Below, piece after piece: positions 1 through 8,626 of a DNA stretch of 64,000 nucleotides; positions within the stretch are counted from its first letter, which is position 1, and every line of letters begins with the position of its first letter. The notes beneath the pieces are model-generated. The model saw only the letters and a program-made list of their open reading frames with translations. It was not told the origin of the DNA and searched no databases. Made by a program: the position numbers and the translations under genes. This stretch comes from Streptomyces venezuelae (GTDB taxonomy: Bacteria; Actinomycetota; Actinomycetes; Streptomycetales; Streptomycetaceae): the NCBI RefSeq assembly GCF_008642315.1, contig NZ_CP029192.1, positions 558,001-622,000 on the forward strand. Direction: 5' to 3'.

Positions 1-3000
1 GGAACAGGGCCTTGATACCGATCTCCACGCCCATGACACCGCGGATCCGGCTCAGCAGACGCACCGCGTGCAGAGACTGGCCGCCGAGTTCGAAGAAGCT
101 CTCGTCCACGCCGACCGCATCGAGGTCCAGAACCTCGCAGATCAGCTTGCACAGTTGCTGCTCGCGCGCGGTGCCCGGGCTGCGATCGGGGACGGACGTA
201 CGGTCGTCCGGCGCAGGCAGGTTGCGCCGGTCCACCTTGCCGTTCGTGGTCAACGGCAGGTTCTGCAGGCGCACCACGGCAGACGGGACCATGTACCCGG
301 GCAACCGTGACGCGGCGTGGGCGAGGATCTCCTCGTCGGGCGCCTCGGCCACTACGTAGGCGACGACTTGCCGCAGCCCCGGCCTGTCCTCGCGCACCAC
401 CACGGCGGTCTGTTCCACCTCTGGGTGTGCTGCGATCACGTTCTCGATCTCGCCGAGCTCGATCCGGAAGCCGTTCATCTTGACCTGGTCGTCCCGGCGC
501 CCGACGAACTCGAGATTGCCGTCGTCACGCCAGCGGGCCCGATCTCCGGTGCGATACATCCGTCCCCCGGCCGGACCGAAGGGACAGGCGACGAAACCGG
601 CCGCAGTGAGGTCGGGTCGGCTGAGATATCCGCGAGCCAGCCCGGCGCCGCCGAGGTACAGCTCGCCCGCCACGCCCACCGGCAGCGGCCGCAGGGCCTC
701 GTCCAGGACGAAGATCTGGGTGCCGGCGATCGGCCGGCCGATGGGAGGCGGCTCGTTCCCCTCGTTCCCCGTCAGCGGGCCGATCAGCGTCGCGCACACC
801 GTGGCCTCGGTAGGTCCGTAGGCGTTGAACACACTGCAACGCCCGGACCAGCGTGCGGCGAGGTCGGCGGTCAGGCTCTCCCCCGCAACCACGATCGTCA
901 GGTCCCCGGGCAGATCCTCGTCGGGGGAGAGCGAGGCGAGTACTGACGGCGGCAGGGTCACGTGCGTCACGGTCTCTCGGACGAGCACTGCTTCGAACGA
1001 GCCCCCGACGAAATCGTGCAGGCCGGGGACGAACACCGCCGTGGCCCCGCTGAGCAGGGCCATGCAGAGCTCCGAGACGGAGGCGTCGAAACTCGGACTG
1101 GCGAATTGCAGGACCCTGCTGTCGGACCGTACGCCGAATGCCTCGATCTGCGCGCCGGAGAGCCCGGCGAGGCCCTCGTGAGTGACCGCCACACCCTTGG
1201 GTCTCCCGGTCGAACCGGAGGTGTAGATGATGTACGCCGGGTGCGCGAGGGTGAGGGGGTGCGACCGCTGTGCGTCGGAGAGGTTCGATGCGTCCGTGCC
1301 CGCATCACACCCGGTCTGCTGTTCGTCGAGGATCAGGATCGGCGTCGTCCAGGGCTGGGCCGTGGCGCCGGCGGCATCGGTCAGCAGCAGGGCGGGACGC
1401 GCGTCGCCGACGATGTACTCGATCCGCTGGGCCGGGTAGGCCGGGTCGAGCGGGAGGAACGCGGCACCCGCCTTGCTGATCGCGAGGAGGGCCAGGACGA
1501 GGAGTGGGCCGCTGGGCAACGCGACCCCCACCAGCTCCTCGGGTCCCGTTCCGCGGGCGATCAGAGCTCGGGCAAGCCGGTTGGCCCGCTCGTTGAGTTG
1601 CCGGTAGCTCCACCGCAAGTCGCCGCAGGAGACCGCGCAGGCGTCGGGGCGCCGCGCGACCTGGGCCTCGAAGAGCGAGGGCAGGACGACGGGATCGTAC
1701 GATGCGCCGTCCCCGCTCTGCCGCGTCACCAGCAGAGCGTGCTCCTCCTGCGAGGCCAGTGGAATCTCGCACAGCGGCCGGTTCGGCGAGCGGACCGCGT
1801 TGGCGAGGAAGGTGGTGTAGTGCGTGGCGATGCGGCGGATCGTCTCCGGCCCGAACAGGTCGGTCGCGTACTCGATTTCCGCTTCGAGTCGGCCGTCCCG
1901 CTCGACGACCTCGATACTCAGGTCGAGTTTGCTGGCCGTGCGCGGTGGCGGTGCGGCGCCCTCGATCGTCACTCCCGCGACGTGCAGGGACTCCTCAAGC
2001 GCCTCGTCGTAGACGAACGCCGTCTGGAACAGCGGATTGCGGCTCGGGTCGCGTGGCGGACGAAGTCGCTCGATGACCTTCTCGATCGGCGCTTCCTGGT
2101 GGACGAGACCTTCGATGGAAGCCCGGCGTACCTGGTTGACCAGGCCGAGGAAGGTCTGGTCTCGCTCCGGGCGTACCCGGAGGGCCAGGACATTGACGAA
2201 CATGCCGATCATGTCTTCGGTGCCCGGCTCGGTCCGACCGGCCATGGGGGTGCCCACCAGCATGTCCTCTTGGCCTGCGTACCGGCCGAGAACGGCGGCC
2301 CAGCCGGCGAGCATGACCACGTAGGGGGTGACGCTCCAGCGGCGGGCCGCCTCCGCGAGTTCGACGCCCAGCGAAGCCGGCAAGGTGAAGGAGTGGCTGG
2401 CGCCATGGAAGCTCATGCGTGCGGGACGCCGGTAGTCGGTGGGCAGTTCAAGCGCGAGGGGCGCGTCCCTGAGCTGGGTGCACCAGTGCTCGATCTGACT
2501 GTCCAACAGGCCCTCGGCGAGCGAGCGACGTTCCGCGACGGCGTACTGCCCGTAGGCGACAGGCAGCACGGGGAGCTCGGGTGTGCGGCCCTCGGCCCCC
2601 GCGGCAAGAAGTTCGGCGAGTTCCTGGACCAACACGCCGGCCGAGACACCGTCGAAGATCAGGTGATGTATGTCCACCAGCAGGCGGTGATCCGCGGGAC
2701 CGAGGCGGTACAAGCCGAACCGCACGAGCGGTCCGTGCAAGAGGTCGAACGGAGCTTCCGTCGCGGCGCTCACCCGCTCGGTCATCTCCTGCTCAGAGGC
2801 CACATCCTGTTGATCGAGCCTTACGGGGCGGGCAGGGGCGACGACGAACCGGGGCGAGCCAGAGGCGACGGACACCACGGAGTGCAGCACTTCGTGCCGT
2901 TCAACGATCTGGGTCAGAGCCACCTCGAGCAGCCCGGGGTCCAGCTCGCCGCGCAGGGCGAACACGACCGGGGCTCCGTAGTGCGAGCCGGCATCGGCGA

Positions 3001-3112
3001 GCTGCTCGGAGACCCAGATCCGCTCCTGTGCCAGGGAAAGGGGGAAATCCAGGTCAACGCGGCGGTCCTGGCTGTCTTTTGGTTGCGTCGCGGAGTCTTG
3101 GGCAGTCGACAT
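1..3112 (-). CDS. NRPS module C-A-PCP, 3' end beyond window
   Basis: The protein begins at ATG 3112 with a GGGAG ribosome site about 8 nt upstream and runs off the left edge after about 1037 residues. Domain order is condensation (about residues 20-450, HHLIFDG motif at 149-155), adenylation (about 470-960, with an intact YTSGSTGRPKG core near residue 630) and peptidyl carrier (LGGQS motif near residue 1005). Aligning the A domain by eye on GrsA gives pocket residues D-A-S-S-V-A-A-V-C-K, close to a code reported for tyrosine, so an aromatic amino acid is plausible but unproven. The VioC- and VioD-like genes lie immediately upstream in the same orientation with short gaps, so this is probably one operon. 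A C-terminal TE, reductase or further module may lie outside the window. Confidence 0.93.
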   Translation of the reverse strand, partial: MSTAQDSATQPKDSQDRRVDLDFPLSLAQERIWVSEQLADAGSHYGAPVVFALRGELDPGLLEVALTQIVERHEVLHSVVSVASGSPRFVVAPARPVRLDQQDVASEQEMTERVSAATEAPFDLLHGPLVRFGLYRLGPADHRLLVDIHHLIFDGVSAGVLVQELAELLAAGAEGRTPELPVLPVAYGQYAVAERRSLAEGLLDSQIEHWCTQLRDAPLALELPTDYRRPARMSFHGASHSFTLPASLGVELAEAARRWSVTPYVVMLAGWAAVLGRYAGQEDMLVGTPMAGRTEPGTEDMIGMFVNVLALRVRPERDQTFLGLVNQVRRASIEGLVHQEAPIEKVIERLRPPRDPSRNPLFQTAFVYDEALEESLHVAGVTIEGAAPPPRTASKLDLSIEVVERDGRLEAEIEYATDLFGPETIRRIATHYTTFLANAVRSPNRPLCEIPLASQEEHALLVTRQSGDGASYDPVVLPSLFEAQVARRPDACAVSCGDLRWSYRQLNERANRLARALIARGTGPEELVGVALPSGPLLVLALLAISKAGAAFLPLDPAYPAQRIEYIVGDARPALLLTDAAGATAQPWTTPILILDEQQTGCDAGTDASNLSDAQRSHPLTLAHPAYIIYTSGSTGRPKGVAVTHEGLAGLSGAQIEAFGVRSDSRVLQFASPSFDASVSELCMALLSGATAVFVPGLHDFVGGSFEAVLVRETVTHVTLPPSVLASLSPDEDLPGDLTIVVAGESLTADLAARWSGRCSVFNAYGPTEATVCATLIGPLTGNEGNEPPPIGRPIAGTQIFVLDEALRPLPVGVAGELYLGGAGLARGYLSRPDLTAAGFVACPFGPAGGRMYRTGDRARWRDDGNLEFVGRRDDQVKMNGFRIELGEIENVIAAHPEVEQTAVVVREDRPGLRQVVAYVVAEAPDEEILAHAASRLPGYMVPSAVVRLQNLPLTTNGKVDRRNLPAPDDRTSVPDRSPGTAREQQLCKLICEVLDLDAVGVDESFFELGGQSLHAVRLLSRIRGVMGVEIGIKALF

Positions 3113-3177
3113 TGACGTCTCCCAGTCGTTTCCGGGTACGGTCCGTCCGGCCCCGTGGGCCGAGGCGCTGTGGGTCG

Positions 3178-4209
3178 TCAATGGATCACTCGCGCGTCGT
3201 GGCTGGTTCTGCGATCGCGCGACTTGCGCAGGTCGCGCGCCACGTTCAGCCTCTTGAGCCAGCGGTCCGTGCCGTCGAAGCGGGCCGTGAACGGCACCCT
3301 GCCGTGCACGATCTTGTAGTTGTCCAGGAAGATCAGTTCACCCGGTTCGAGCACGTAATCCCGTATGTTGCGGTCGACTTCCGCGACGATGGCCTTCATT
3401 GCGCGGGCGCTGTCCGGGTCGGCGTATGCGTCCTCCATGAAGAATGGATCGATGCGCAGGTAGGGTGCGTCGCGGTCGCCGAAGAGGATGGCGACGCGGT
3501 CGGGCACGCTGTCCTTGGCCATGATCCATTCGTAGCTGCGCGAGAGCAGCTCGCGTTCGCGCGTCGACATCTCCCGGCTGTCTTCGTCGTGGTGCGGCAG
3601 ATGCGAGCGGTCGGGCTTGATCGGGTACCGCTCCTGACCGAGCAGGTCCCTGATCTCATCAGTGAGCTCGAGGTCGTCGACCGAGGCGAAGGTCGTCGCC
3701 ACCCGGTCGTGGTTGCGCAGGCAGGCCAGGCCGAGGTAGTCGGCCCGCAGGGGGTGGAAGGCCTCCTCGGTGTGCCAGGTCAGCAGTTCTTCGCTGCCCG
3801 AGCCGAGCTGCTCGTTCTCGTGACCCTTGATCGGGAAGATGTCGTGCATGATCCGGCCGTCCTGCTGTGTCGCCCAGGCGATGGGGTCGCCCAACAGGGA
3901 CGCGCAGAGCATGAAGTACACCTCCGCGGGGAGCGTGGACGCCCGGCCGACATGGGTGCGCCAGTGCTCGGGAGTGGGCCCGACGGCGACGTCGTCGATC
4001 CGGAAGCCGCGGATGGACAGCACGCCACCGGACGCCTCCAGGCGGAACGCGTTCAACTCGGCCCGCAGTCGCTGCGGCAGTTCGTGTGCGTACACCGCGC
4101 ACTGCCGGACGAACTCCGGGTCACTGACCGACTGGAACTTGGCCGTGAGCGAAGTGAGTACTTCGTTGACTGTCTTCAGCTCGATGTCTGAGAGTTCGAT
4201 GCTCTGCAT
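3178..4209 (-). CDS. vioC: VioC-like Fe(II)/2-oxoglutarate arginine beta-hydroxylase
   Basis: A protein of 343 residues, the usual length for the clavaminate-synthase-like oxygenases that include VioC and OrfP. The metal ligands are visible as H146-T-E148 in the stretch TWHTEEAFHPLRADY, and a distal His near residue 302 (KIVHGR) is followed by an Arg-rich stretch that would bind 2-oxoglutarate. In viomycin biosynthesis VioC makes 3-hydroxy-L-arginine, which VioD cyclises. The gene sits 60 nt downstream of the VioD-like gene and upstream of the NRPS, which strongly supports capreomycidine supply. An enzyme hydroxylating Arg at two positions (OrfP type) or acting on another guanidino amino acid cannot be excluded. 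Confidence 0.88.
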   Translation of the reverse strand: MQSIELSDIELKTVNEVLTSLTAKFQSVSDPEFVRQCAVYAHELPQRLRAELNAFRLEASGGVLSIRGFRIDDVAVGPTPEHWRTHVGRASTLPAEVYFMLCASLLGDPIAWATQQDGRIMHDIFPIKGHENEQLGSGSEELLTWHTEEAFHPLRADYLGLACLRNHDRVATTFASVDDLELTDEIRDLLGQERYPIKPDRSHLPHHDEDSREMSTRERELLSRSYEWIMAKDSVPDRVAILFGDRDAPYLRIDPFFMEDAYADPDSARAMKAIVAEVDRNIRDYVLEPGELIFLDNYKIVHGRVPFTARFDGTDRWLKRLNVARDLRKSRDRRTSHDARVIH

Positions 4210-4229
4210 GTTCGTCAGGGTTCCTTTCC

Positions 4230-4289
4230 GCCTCAGGGTTGGAGGCTCGCCTCAGGGTTGGAGACTTGGCTCACGGTTGGAGACTTGCG
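4230..4289 (+). repeat. Three imperfect 20-bp direct repeats over the vioD stop
   Basis: The element CTCAGGGTTGGAG(A/G)CT recurs three times at about 20-bp spacing. The rightmost copy encodes the last residues and stop of the VioD-like gene and the other two fill the gap before the VioC-like gene. It looks like a local duplication of the 3' end of the gene; no function is evident. Confidence 0.7.
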
Positions 4290-5389
4290 GCGAACTCAGC
4301 GCCCAAAATGTCCAGGCCTTTGCTCAGTTGGCCGCGATCGCCGCCGAAACCGAGCCGGACGCGGCACGGGTGGTCGAATGCCCGGCCGGGGACGAGCAGT
4401 ACGTTGCTGGTCTCCCCCAGCCGCCGGCACAGCTCGGTCGTGTCCCGCCACGGGCGCAGTCGCGGGAACGCCGTCACTCCGCCCAGGGGCAGCGGAAGGT
4501 CGACATGGTCCTCGTGCCGCGCGGCCCAATCGGCCAACAGGCGCCGATTTGCCTTGGCGTTCTGCAGCCGGGGAGCGATGAACACGTCCGCACGCTGTAC
4601 GACGCGCAGCGCTATGTACTCGAGAAGCGGGGAGAGGCTGAGGGTGATGCGGTCGCGCAGGTTGGTCATCGCCCGCAGCAGCTCCGGGTCGGCCATGCAC
4701 CATCCGAATCGCATGCCGGGCAGACCAAAGGCCTTTGAAAAGGTTCCGATCGACACGGTGCGCGGATAGGTCAGTCCGGGGTCCGGCAGCGGTGCGTCGT
4801 CGTAGACCAGGTCCGTGAAAGCGCCGTCCCACAGGAGATGGGCGTCAACACTGTCAGCAATCTCCAGCAGTCGCCGGAAACCAGGAAGGTCGAGTGTCGC
4901 GCCGGTCGGGTTGTGCGGAAAGTTGACCACAATAACCTTGGTGCGCGCGGTGACGATCCTCGCGAGTTCCTCCACGTCAGGCCGGAACTTGTCCTCCTCG
5001 CGCAGCTGCCAGCGCAGGACTTCGCACCCCATGGACTCCGCGACGGAAACGTGCGAGTGGTAGGCCGGGTGCAGGGCGACGACTTGGTCGCCTGGTTCGA
5101 GGAGGGTCTGGAGCGCGACGTAGATGGCCTCGCTGCCGCCGTGCGTGAGCATCACCTTGTGCGCGTCGCCGTCCCCCCAGCGCGAGGCGATGGCCTCGCG
5201 CAGGTCGTCCCGGCCCAGGCACGGGCTGTCCCGGAAGACGATCTCGTCCAGATCACCGGGCTCGATGCCGGCGAGTTCTCGCACCTGTCCGAGGGAGTAG
5301 TCAAGAACTCCACTCGACCCGATGTCTATCGCAGCGTCATGATAGTGGTCGCGCATCCAGTCTTCGAGCAATGCCCCATCAAAATTCAT
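4271..5389 (-). CDS. vioD: VioD-like capreomycidine synthase (PLP fold type I)
   Basis: The start is ATG 5389, chosen because TGGAG lies about 7 nt upstream; this gives 372 residues, near the length of VioD. The N-terminus (WMRDHYHDAAIDIGSSGV) resembles VioD family members. Aminotransferase-fold hallmarks are visible: VVNFPHNPTGA, and the PLP lysine in SIGTFSKAFGLPGMRFGW. VioD catalyses PLP-dependent ring closure of 3-hydroxy-L-arginine to the six-membered guanidine of L-capreomycidine. Its pairing with the VioC-like gene is the main reason for the specific call. It is the first gene of the leftward operon that continues into the NRPS. Confidence 0.88.
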   Translation of the reverse strand: MNFDGALLEDWMRDHYHDAAIDIGSSGVLDYSLGQVRELAGIEPGDLDEIVFRDSPCLGRDDLREAIASRWGDGDAHKVMLTHGGSEAIYVALQTLLEPGDQVVALHPAYHSHVSVAESMGCEVLRWQLREEDKFRPDVEELARIVTARTKVIVVNFPHNPTGATLDLPGFRRLLEIADSVDAHLLWDGAFTDLVYDDAPLPDPGLTYPRTVSIGTFSKAFGLPGMRFGWCMADPELLRAMTNLRDRITLSLSPLLEYIALRVVQRADVFIAPRLQNAKANRRLLADWAARHEDHVDLPLPLGGVTAFPRLRPWRDTTELCRRLGETSNVLLVPGRAFDHPCRVRLGFGGDRGQLSKGLDILGAEFAASLQP

Positions 5390-5646
5390 CGTTCTCCAGA
5401 ACCTTGTCCTCGCGACCCTGCAACCGCGACCCCATACAGAGATCACAAGAGGTAAGTAGATTCAGTTCGGCAGAAATGCCGATCTCGCGTTTCTGGTCCA
5501 ATGACTGTGATTCCTCAAACTCCCGGGCCGAACAGATCGAGGGGGTGAGGTCTTCTGCGGAGCAATGTATGTCCTCCCCGATATGGGGAGTTGACAGATA
5601 TTGCCCGCTGCGGGATCTGCGTTGCTGCCCATGCGTCGGGTGGACT
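5390..5646. promoter_or_regulatory. Leader/promoter region of the vioD-vioC-NRPS operon
   Basis: This gap of 257 bp is less GC-rich than its surroundings and must hold the promoter of the leftward operon. It contains a perfect inverted repeat CTCCCC-GATAT-GGGGAG at 5574-5590, with no T-run on either side, so it reads better as an operator than a terminator. I cannot place the -10/-35 boxes confidently. Confidence 0.5.
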
Positions 5647-6402
5647 CTAGGCGTGGAATGTGGTGGTCGCCGCCAGGTCCGCCCGGCCGGCCGCGACCCG
5701 ATTCACCGGCGCGCTCTCGTCGGCGTAGCCGAAGGAGATCCCCACGAGCAGCTTCCCCTCGTCCACTCCGAGTTGGTCGCGGACGGTGTCGGCATAGAAG
5801 CTGAGCAGGCCCTGCGGGCAACTGGCCACGCCGTAGCCGGTCATGGCCAGCAGCAGCGTCTGCAGGTAGGCGCCGGCGTCGGCGGCAAGTCGCGGCCCGC
5901 CGTCGCCGGTGACGAACAGGAACGCGGCATGGGGCGCTCCGTAGAAGCCCAGGCTCTCCGCGTCGTAGGCCGCTCGAGCCGGGTGGTCGTCGGGGCCGAT
6001 GCCCAGCGCTCCGTACAGACCGGCACCGAACGCGGCCCGCCGTTCCCGGTGTACGGGGCCGTACATCTCCTCGGAGTACGGGTAGTCGGCCGTGACGCGT
6101 CGCTCGGCGTGGGCCGTGCGCAGGGCGTCGGCGAGACGGTCTCGCCGTGCGCCACCGACCACCTCGACCCGCCACGGCTGCGCGTTGGAATTGGACGGCG
6201 CGGCGCCGGCCAGGGAGAAGACCTCGCGCAGGATGTCCTCGGGTACCGGGTCGGGACGGAATGCGCGGGTCGCGCGGCGCCCGCGGATCAGCTGCTCTGC
6301 GTACTCCGACGTTCGCGTCCCGCCCGGCTGTGTCCCGCTCGACTGTGTCCCGCCGGTGGGTGCCTCACTCATGCGTGTCCGGGTGCGGACCGGTCCGCTC
6401 AT
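5647..6402 (-). CDS. Nitroreductase-family flavoprotein
   Basis: Start at ATG 6402 (AGGAGAG about 8 nt upstream) gives 251 residues, normal for the nitroreductase superfamily. Family features are RRATRAFRPDPVPEDIL near the N-terminus, the FMN-contact segment APSNSNAQPWRVEVV, and GYGVASCPQGLL towards the C-terminus. The N-terminal 30 residues contain a low-complexity GGTQ/SGT repeat not expected in the family. It is divergent from a TetR gene across two shared palindromes, so it is probably the repressor's target. The role is probably NAD(P)H-dependent reduction of a quinone or nitro compound; participation in the neighbouring peptide cluster, for example as a dehydrogenase, is possible but unsupported. 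Confidence 0.87.
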   Translation of the reverse strand: MSGPVRTRTRMSEAPTGGTQSSGTQPGGTRTSEYAEQLIRGRRATRAFRPDPVPEDILREVFSLAGAAPSNSNAQPWRVEVVGGARRDRLADALRTAHAERRVTADYPYSEEMYGPVHRERRAAFGAGLYGALGIGPDDHPARAAYDAESLGFYGAPHAAFLFVTGDGGPRLAADAGAYLQTLLLAMTGYGVASCPQGLLSFYADTVRDQLGVDEGKLLVGISFGYADESAPVNRVAAGRADLAATTTFHA

Positions 6403-6424
6403 GGAACTCTCCTCAGGATCGGCA

Positions 6425-6446
6425 AAGTAAACGTGATCGTTTACTT
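6425..6446. promoter_or_regulatory. TetR-type operator 1
   Basis: A perfect palindrome, AGTAAACG-TGAT-CGTTTACT at 6426-6445, extends by one further A/T pair on each side. It lies just downstream of a leftward -10-like TATAGT (complement of 6457-6462), so binding there would block transcription of the nitroreductase gene. Confidence 0.8.
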
Positions 6447-6478
6447 GAGGCGGCACTATAGCCAGCCGACTCCTCCGA

Positions 6479-6498
6479 AGTAAACGGGAACGTATACT
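6479..6498. promoter_or_regulatory. TetR-type operator 2 and leaderless tetR promoter
   Basis: AGTAAACG-GGAA-CGTATACT repeats operator 1 with one arm mismatch. Its right arm contains TATACT (6493-6498), a good -10 box only 6 nt before the ATG at 6505, so the repressor mRNA is probably leaderless. Its left arm, read on the minus strand, supplies TTTACT at -35 for the nitroreductase promoter with an 18-nt spacer. One repressor can therefore control both genes. Confidence 0.7.
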
Positions 6499-6504
6499 TA
6501 CGTC

Positions 6505-7098
6505 ATGACCACGACGACGACGGCGTCTCGACGGCCGGGGCGCGGAGGGCGGGAGCGCATCCTGGCCGCCGCGGCCGGACTGTTCGCGGCGCAGGGGATC
6601 AACGCGACCGGCATGGAGCAGATCGCGGAGCGGGCGCCGGTGTCCAAGCGCACCCTCTACGCGCACTTCAGGACCAAGGACGAGCTGGTCCTCGCTCATC
6701 TCAAGGACCTCTCCTCGACGGGACGCACCCTGGAGGGCGTGCTGGCACGCGAGGACATCCCCGCCAAGGAGCGGATCCTCGCGCTGTTCGACCCGCCCCC
6801 GACCGGCACGGATCCCGTGCGCGGATGCCCGTTCATCGACGCCGCCGCGGAGTTCCCCGACCCACGAAATGCGGTCCACTCCTACGCGCGCGAACAGAAA
6901 CTGCTGATGGTGCGGCTGGTGACCGACCTGGTGACGGAACTGGGCTGCCGCGAGCCCGCCGTCCTCGCCGAGCAACTCGTGACCCTCGCGGACGGGGCCG
7001 CCAGCCGCGCCATGGTGCTGGGCGAGTCGAACTACGGCCGGCACGCGCGGACAGCGGCAGAGACCCTCCTGGAGAACGCGCTGCCCACCACGGCCTGA
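6505..7098 (+). CDS. TetR/AcrR-family transcriptional repressor
   Basis: A protein of 197 residues. The N-terminal helix-turn-helix is visible at about residues 18-62 (RILAAAAGLFAAQGINATGMEQIAERAPVSKRTLYAHF in shortened form: ERILAAA...VSKRTLYAHF), followed by an all-helical ligand-binding region. It is divergent from the nitroreductase gene with two near-identical 20-bp palindromes between them, the typical layout of an autoregulated repressor and its target. No Shine-Dalgarno sequence precedes the ATG, consistent with a leaderless transcript. The inducer is unknown. Confidence 0.9.
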   Translation: MTTTTTASRRPGRGGRERILAAAAGLFAAQGINATGMEQIAERAPVSKRTLYAHFRTKDELVLAHLKDLSSTGRTLEGVLAREDIPAKERILALFDPPPTGTDPVRGCPFIDAAAEFPDPRNAVHSYAREQKLLMVRLVTDLVTELGCREPAVLAEQLVTLADGAASRAMVLGESNYGRHARTAAETLLENALPTTA

Positions 7099-7128
7099 CG
7101 GGCCCCAGCGAAGCCACGACTCACCTCC

Positions 7129-7176
7129 GGCAAGCCCCAACTACCAAACCCAACTACCAAAGGCCAACCACCAAAC
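7129..7176. repeat. Short direct repeats in the tetR-P450 gap
   Basis: The element CAACTACCAAA (or CAACCACCAAA) occurs three times at about 14-bp spacing, just after the TetR gene. The remaining gap up to the P450 start is relatively AT-rich and includes the imperfect dyad TCGATCG...CGATGTTCGATCA (about 7226-7251), a possible control site for the P450 gene. Confidence 0.5.
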
Positions 7177-7319
7177 CCCGCCGAAGAATCGAGGCTAATT
7201 CCGGAGGCCCAGAATAGGCTGTTGTCGATCGTTGCCCGATGTTCGATCAATATTGCTGCGTCATCTGCCGTCGCCGATTCGACTGTTAGGGTTTCGGAGC
7301 GCTATTCCGAGCAAACTCC

Positions 7320-8552
7320 GTGACAGCGAAGGTGATTTCCTTGGTGGACATGCGAGCAGGTTTCGACTACGACAGCCACGACCCGGCGATAGCCGTCGAC
7401 CCGTTTCCGACCTACGCGAAACTCCGCGAATCCTGCCCGGTGCAGTGGAGCCGCGCCTGGGACGGATATTGGGTCACGACCGGCCACCAGGAGGTCTCCT
7501 CGGCGGCCCGCGAGGCCCGGACCTTCCAGACCGCGCAGGACAGGGCGGACGGCACGGTGCAGGGGGTGACCATTCCCTCACTCGGGCAGAGCAACCGGAT
7601 GATACCGCTGGAACTTGACTCGCCGGAGTGCCTGAAGTACCGCAAGCTGATCTCCGTTTTCTATTCCCCGAAGCAGGTCGCCGCACGTGCCGGCGAGGTC
7701 CGGCAGTTGGCGGCGGCCTGTATCGACGAGGTGATCGAGCGCGGCGAGTGCGACATCGTTCTGGCGATGACCGAGAAGCTGCCCAGCATTCTGACCATGC
7801 GGGACATCGGACTGCCGGAGGAGCGGTGGTTCGACATCGACTCGCTGCTCTACCGGGCGCTTTTCGCCGCTCCCCATGATCCGGCTACGGCCCGCGAATG
7901 CGCGCAACTGATCTGCCTGGAACTGGTGGAGGCACTCGACACCCAACGGGACGGCGACAAGCGGGGGTTGCTCGGGCACCTGGCGGCCAGTGAGGTGGAC
8001 GGAGCACCGATACCGGACGACGACATCATCTCGATGATGTATTTGCTGCTGCTCGGCATCCATCCGACGTCGAGTGTGACGGCGATCGCGCTCCGTACCC
8101 TCGCCCAGCAACCCGAAATGCGGTCCCGGCTGATGTCCGACCGCTCGATGATCCGCACCGCCGTGGACGAGTTCCTGCGGTGGGTCTCGCCCGTTCAAGG
8201 CACGGGCCGGATTGCCGCCGAGGACGTCGAGCTCGGCGGGCAGCGCATCGCCCGGGGTGAGCAGATGCTGCTCGGGTGGGCCGCGGCGAACCGCGACGAC
8301 TCCGTCTTCCCGCACGCGGACCGGATCGACCTCGACCGCGACGCCGGCCGCCACCTCGCTTTCGGTGCCGGCCAGCACTATTGCGTGGGCGCGGCCATGG
8401 TGCGCGAGATGTTCACGGCGATGCTGGAGGAAGTGTTCGACCGGATGCCGGACTACACCGTCGCCGATGACACCGCGATCGAGTGGTTTCCGGATCTGAC
8501 CCCCGTATACGGGATCAAGGCTCTGCCGATACGGTTCACGCCCGGCCGATGA
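7320..8552 (+). CDS. Cytochrome P450 with atypical I-helix
   Basis: A P450 of 410 residues from GTG 7320. The heme-binding loop FGAGQHYCVGAAM places the cysteine ligand near residue 355, and the K-helix appears as DEFLRW. The I-helix, normally AGxE/DTT, reads LLLLGIHPTSSV near residues 244-255, so the acidic residue of the proton-delivery pair is replaced by proline. Such deviations are known in P450s acting on carrier-bound amino acids, but the substrate here is unknown. The gene converges on the KS-reductase gene across a strong hairpin and lies within the capreomycidine/NRPS cluster, so oxidation of a cluster intermediate is the simplest inference. Confidence 0.9.
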   Translation: MTAKVISLVDMRAGFDYDSHDPAIAVDPFPTYAKLRESCPVQWSRAWDGYWVTTGHQEVSSAAREARTFQTAQDRADGTVQGVTIPSLGQSNRMIPLELDSPECLKYRKLISVFYSPKQVAARAGEVRQLAAACIDEVIERGECDIVLAMTEKLPSILTMRDIGLPEERWFDIDSLLYRALFAAPHDPATARECAQLICLELVEALDTQRDGDKRGLLGHLAASEVDGAPIPDDDIISMMYLLLLGIHPTSSVTAIALRTLAQQPEMRSRLMSDRSMIRTAVDEFLRWVSPVQGTGRIAAEDVELGGQRIARGEQMLLGWAAANRDDSVFPHADRIDLDRDAGRHLAFGAGQHYCVGAAMVREMFTAMLEEVFDRMPDYTVADDTAIEWFPDLTPVYGIKALPIRFTPGR

Positions 8553-8573
8553 GCGCACCGGAGACCCGGTCCT

Positions 8574-8614
8574 GACGCGGGGCCGGGGACGGGGGACGAC
8601 CCCGGCCCCGCGTC
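8574..8614. terminator. Bidirectional hairpin between convergent genes
   Basis: A perfect 15-bp stem (GACGCGGGGCCGGGG at 8574-8588 with its complement at 8600-8614) encloses an 11-nt loop. It lies between the P450 end (8552) and the end of the KS-reductase gene (8627), the expected site for a shared terminator in a convergent pair. There is no long T-tract, as is usual in Streptomyces. Confidence 0.8.
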
Positions 8615-8626
8615 CCTGGCGGCACG

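Noticed and set aside
962..3115. Long plus-strand open frame antisense to the NRPS module
   Set aside because: Its residues are dominated by Arg, Gly and Val with no domain, and the opposite strand encodes unmistakable C, A and PCP motifs. High GC keeps antisense frames open.
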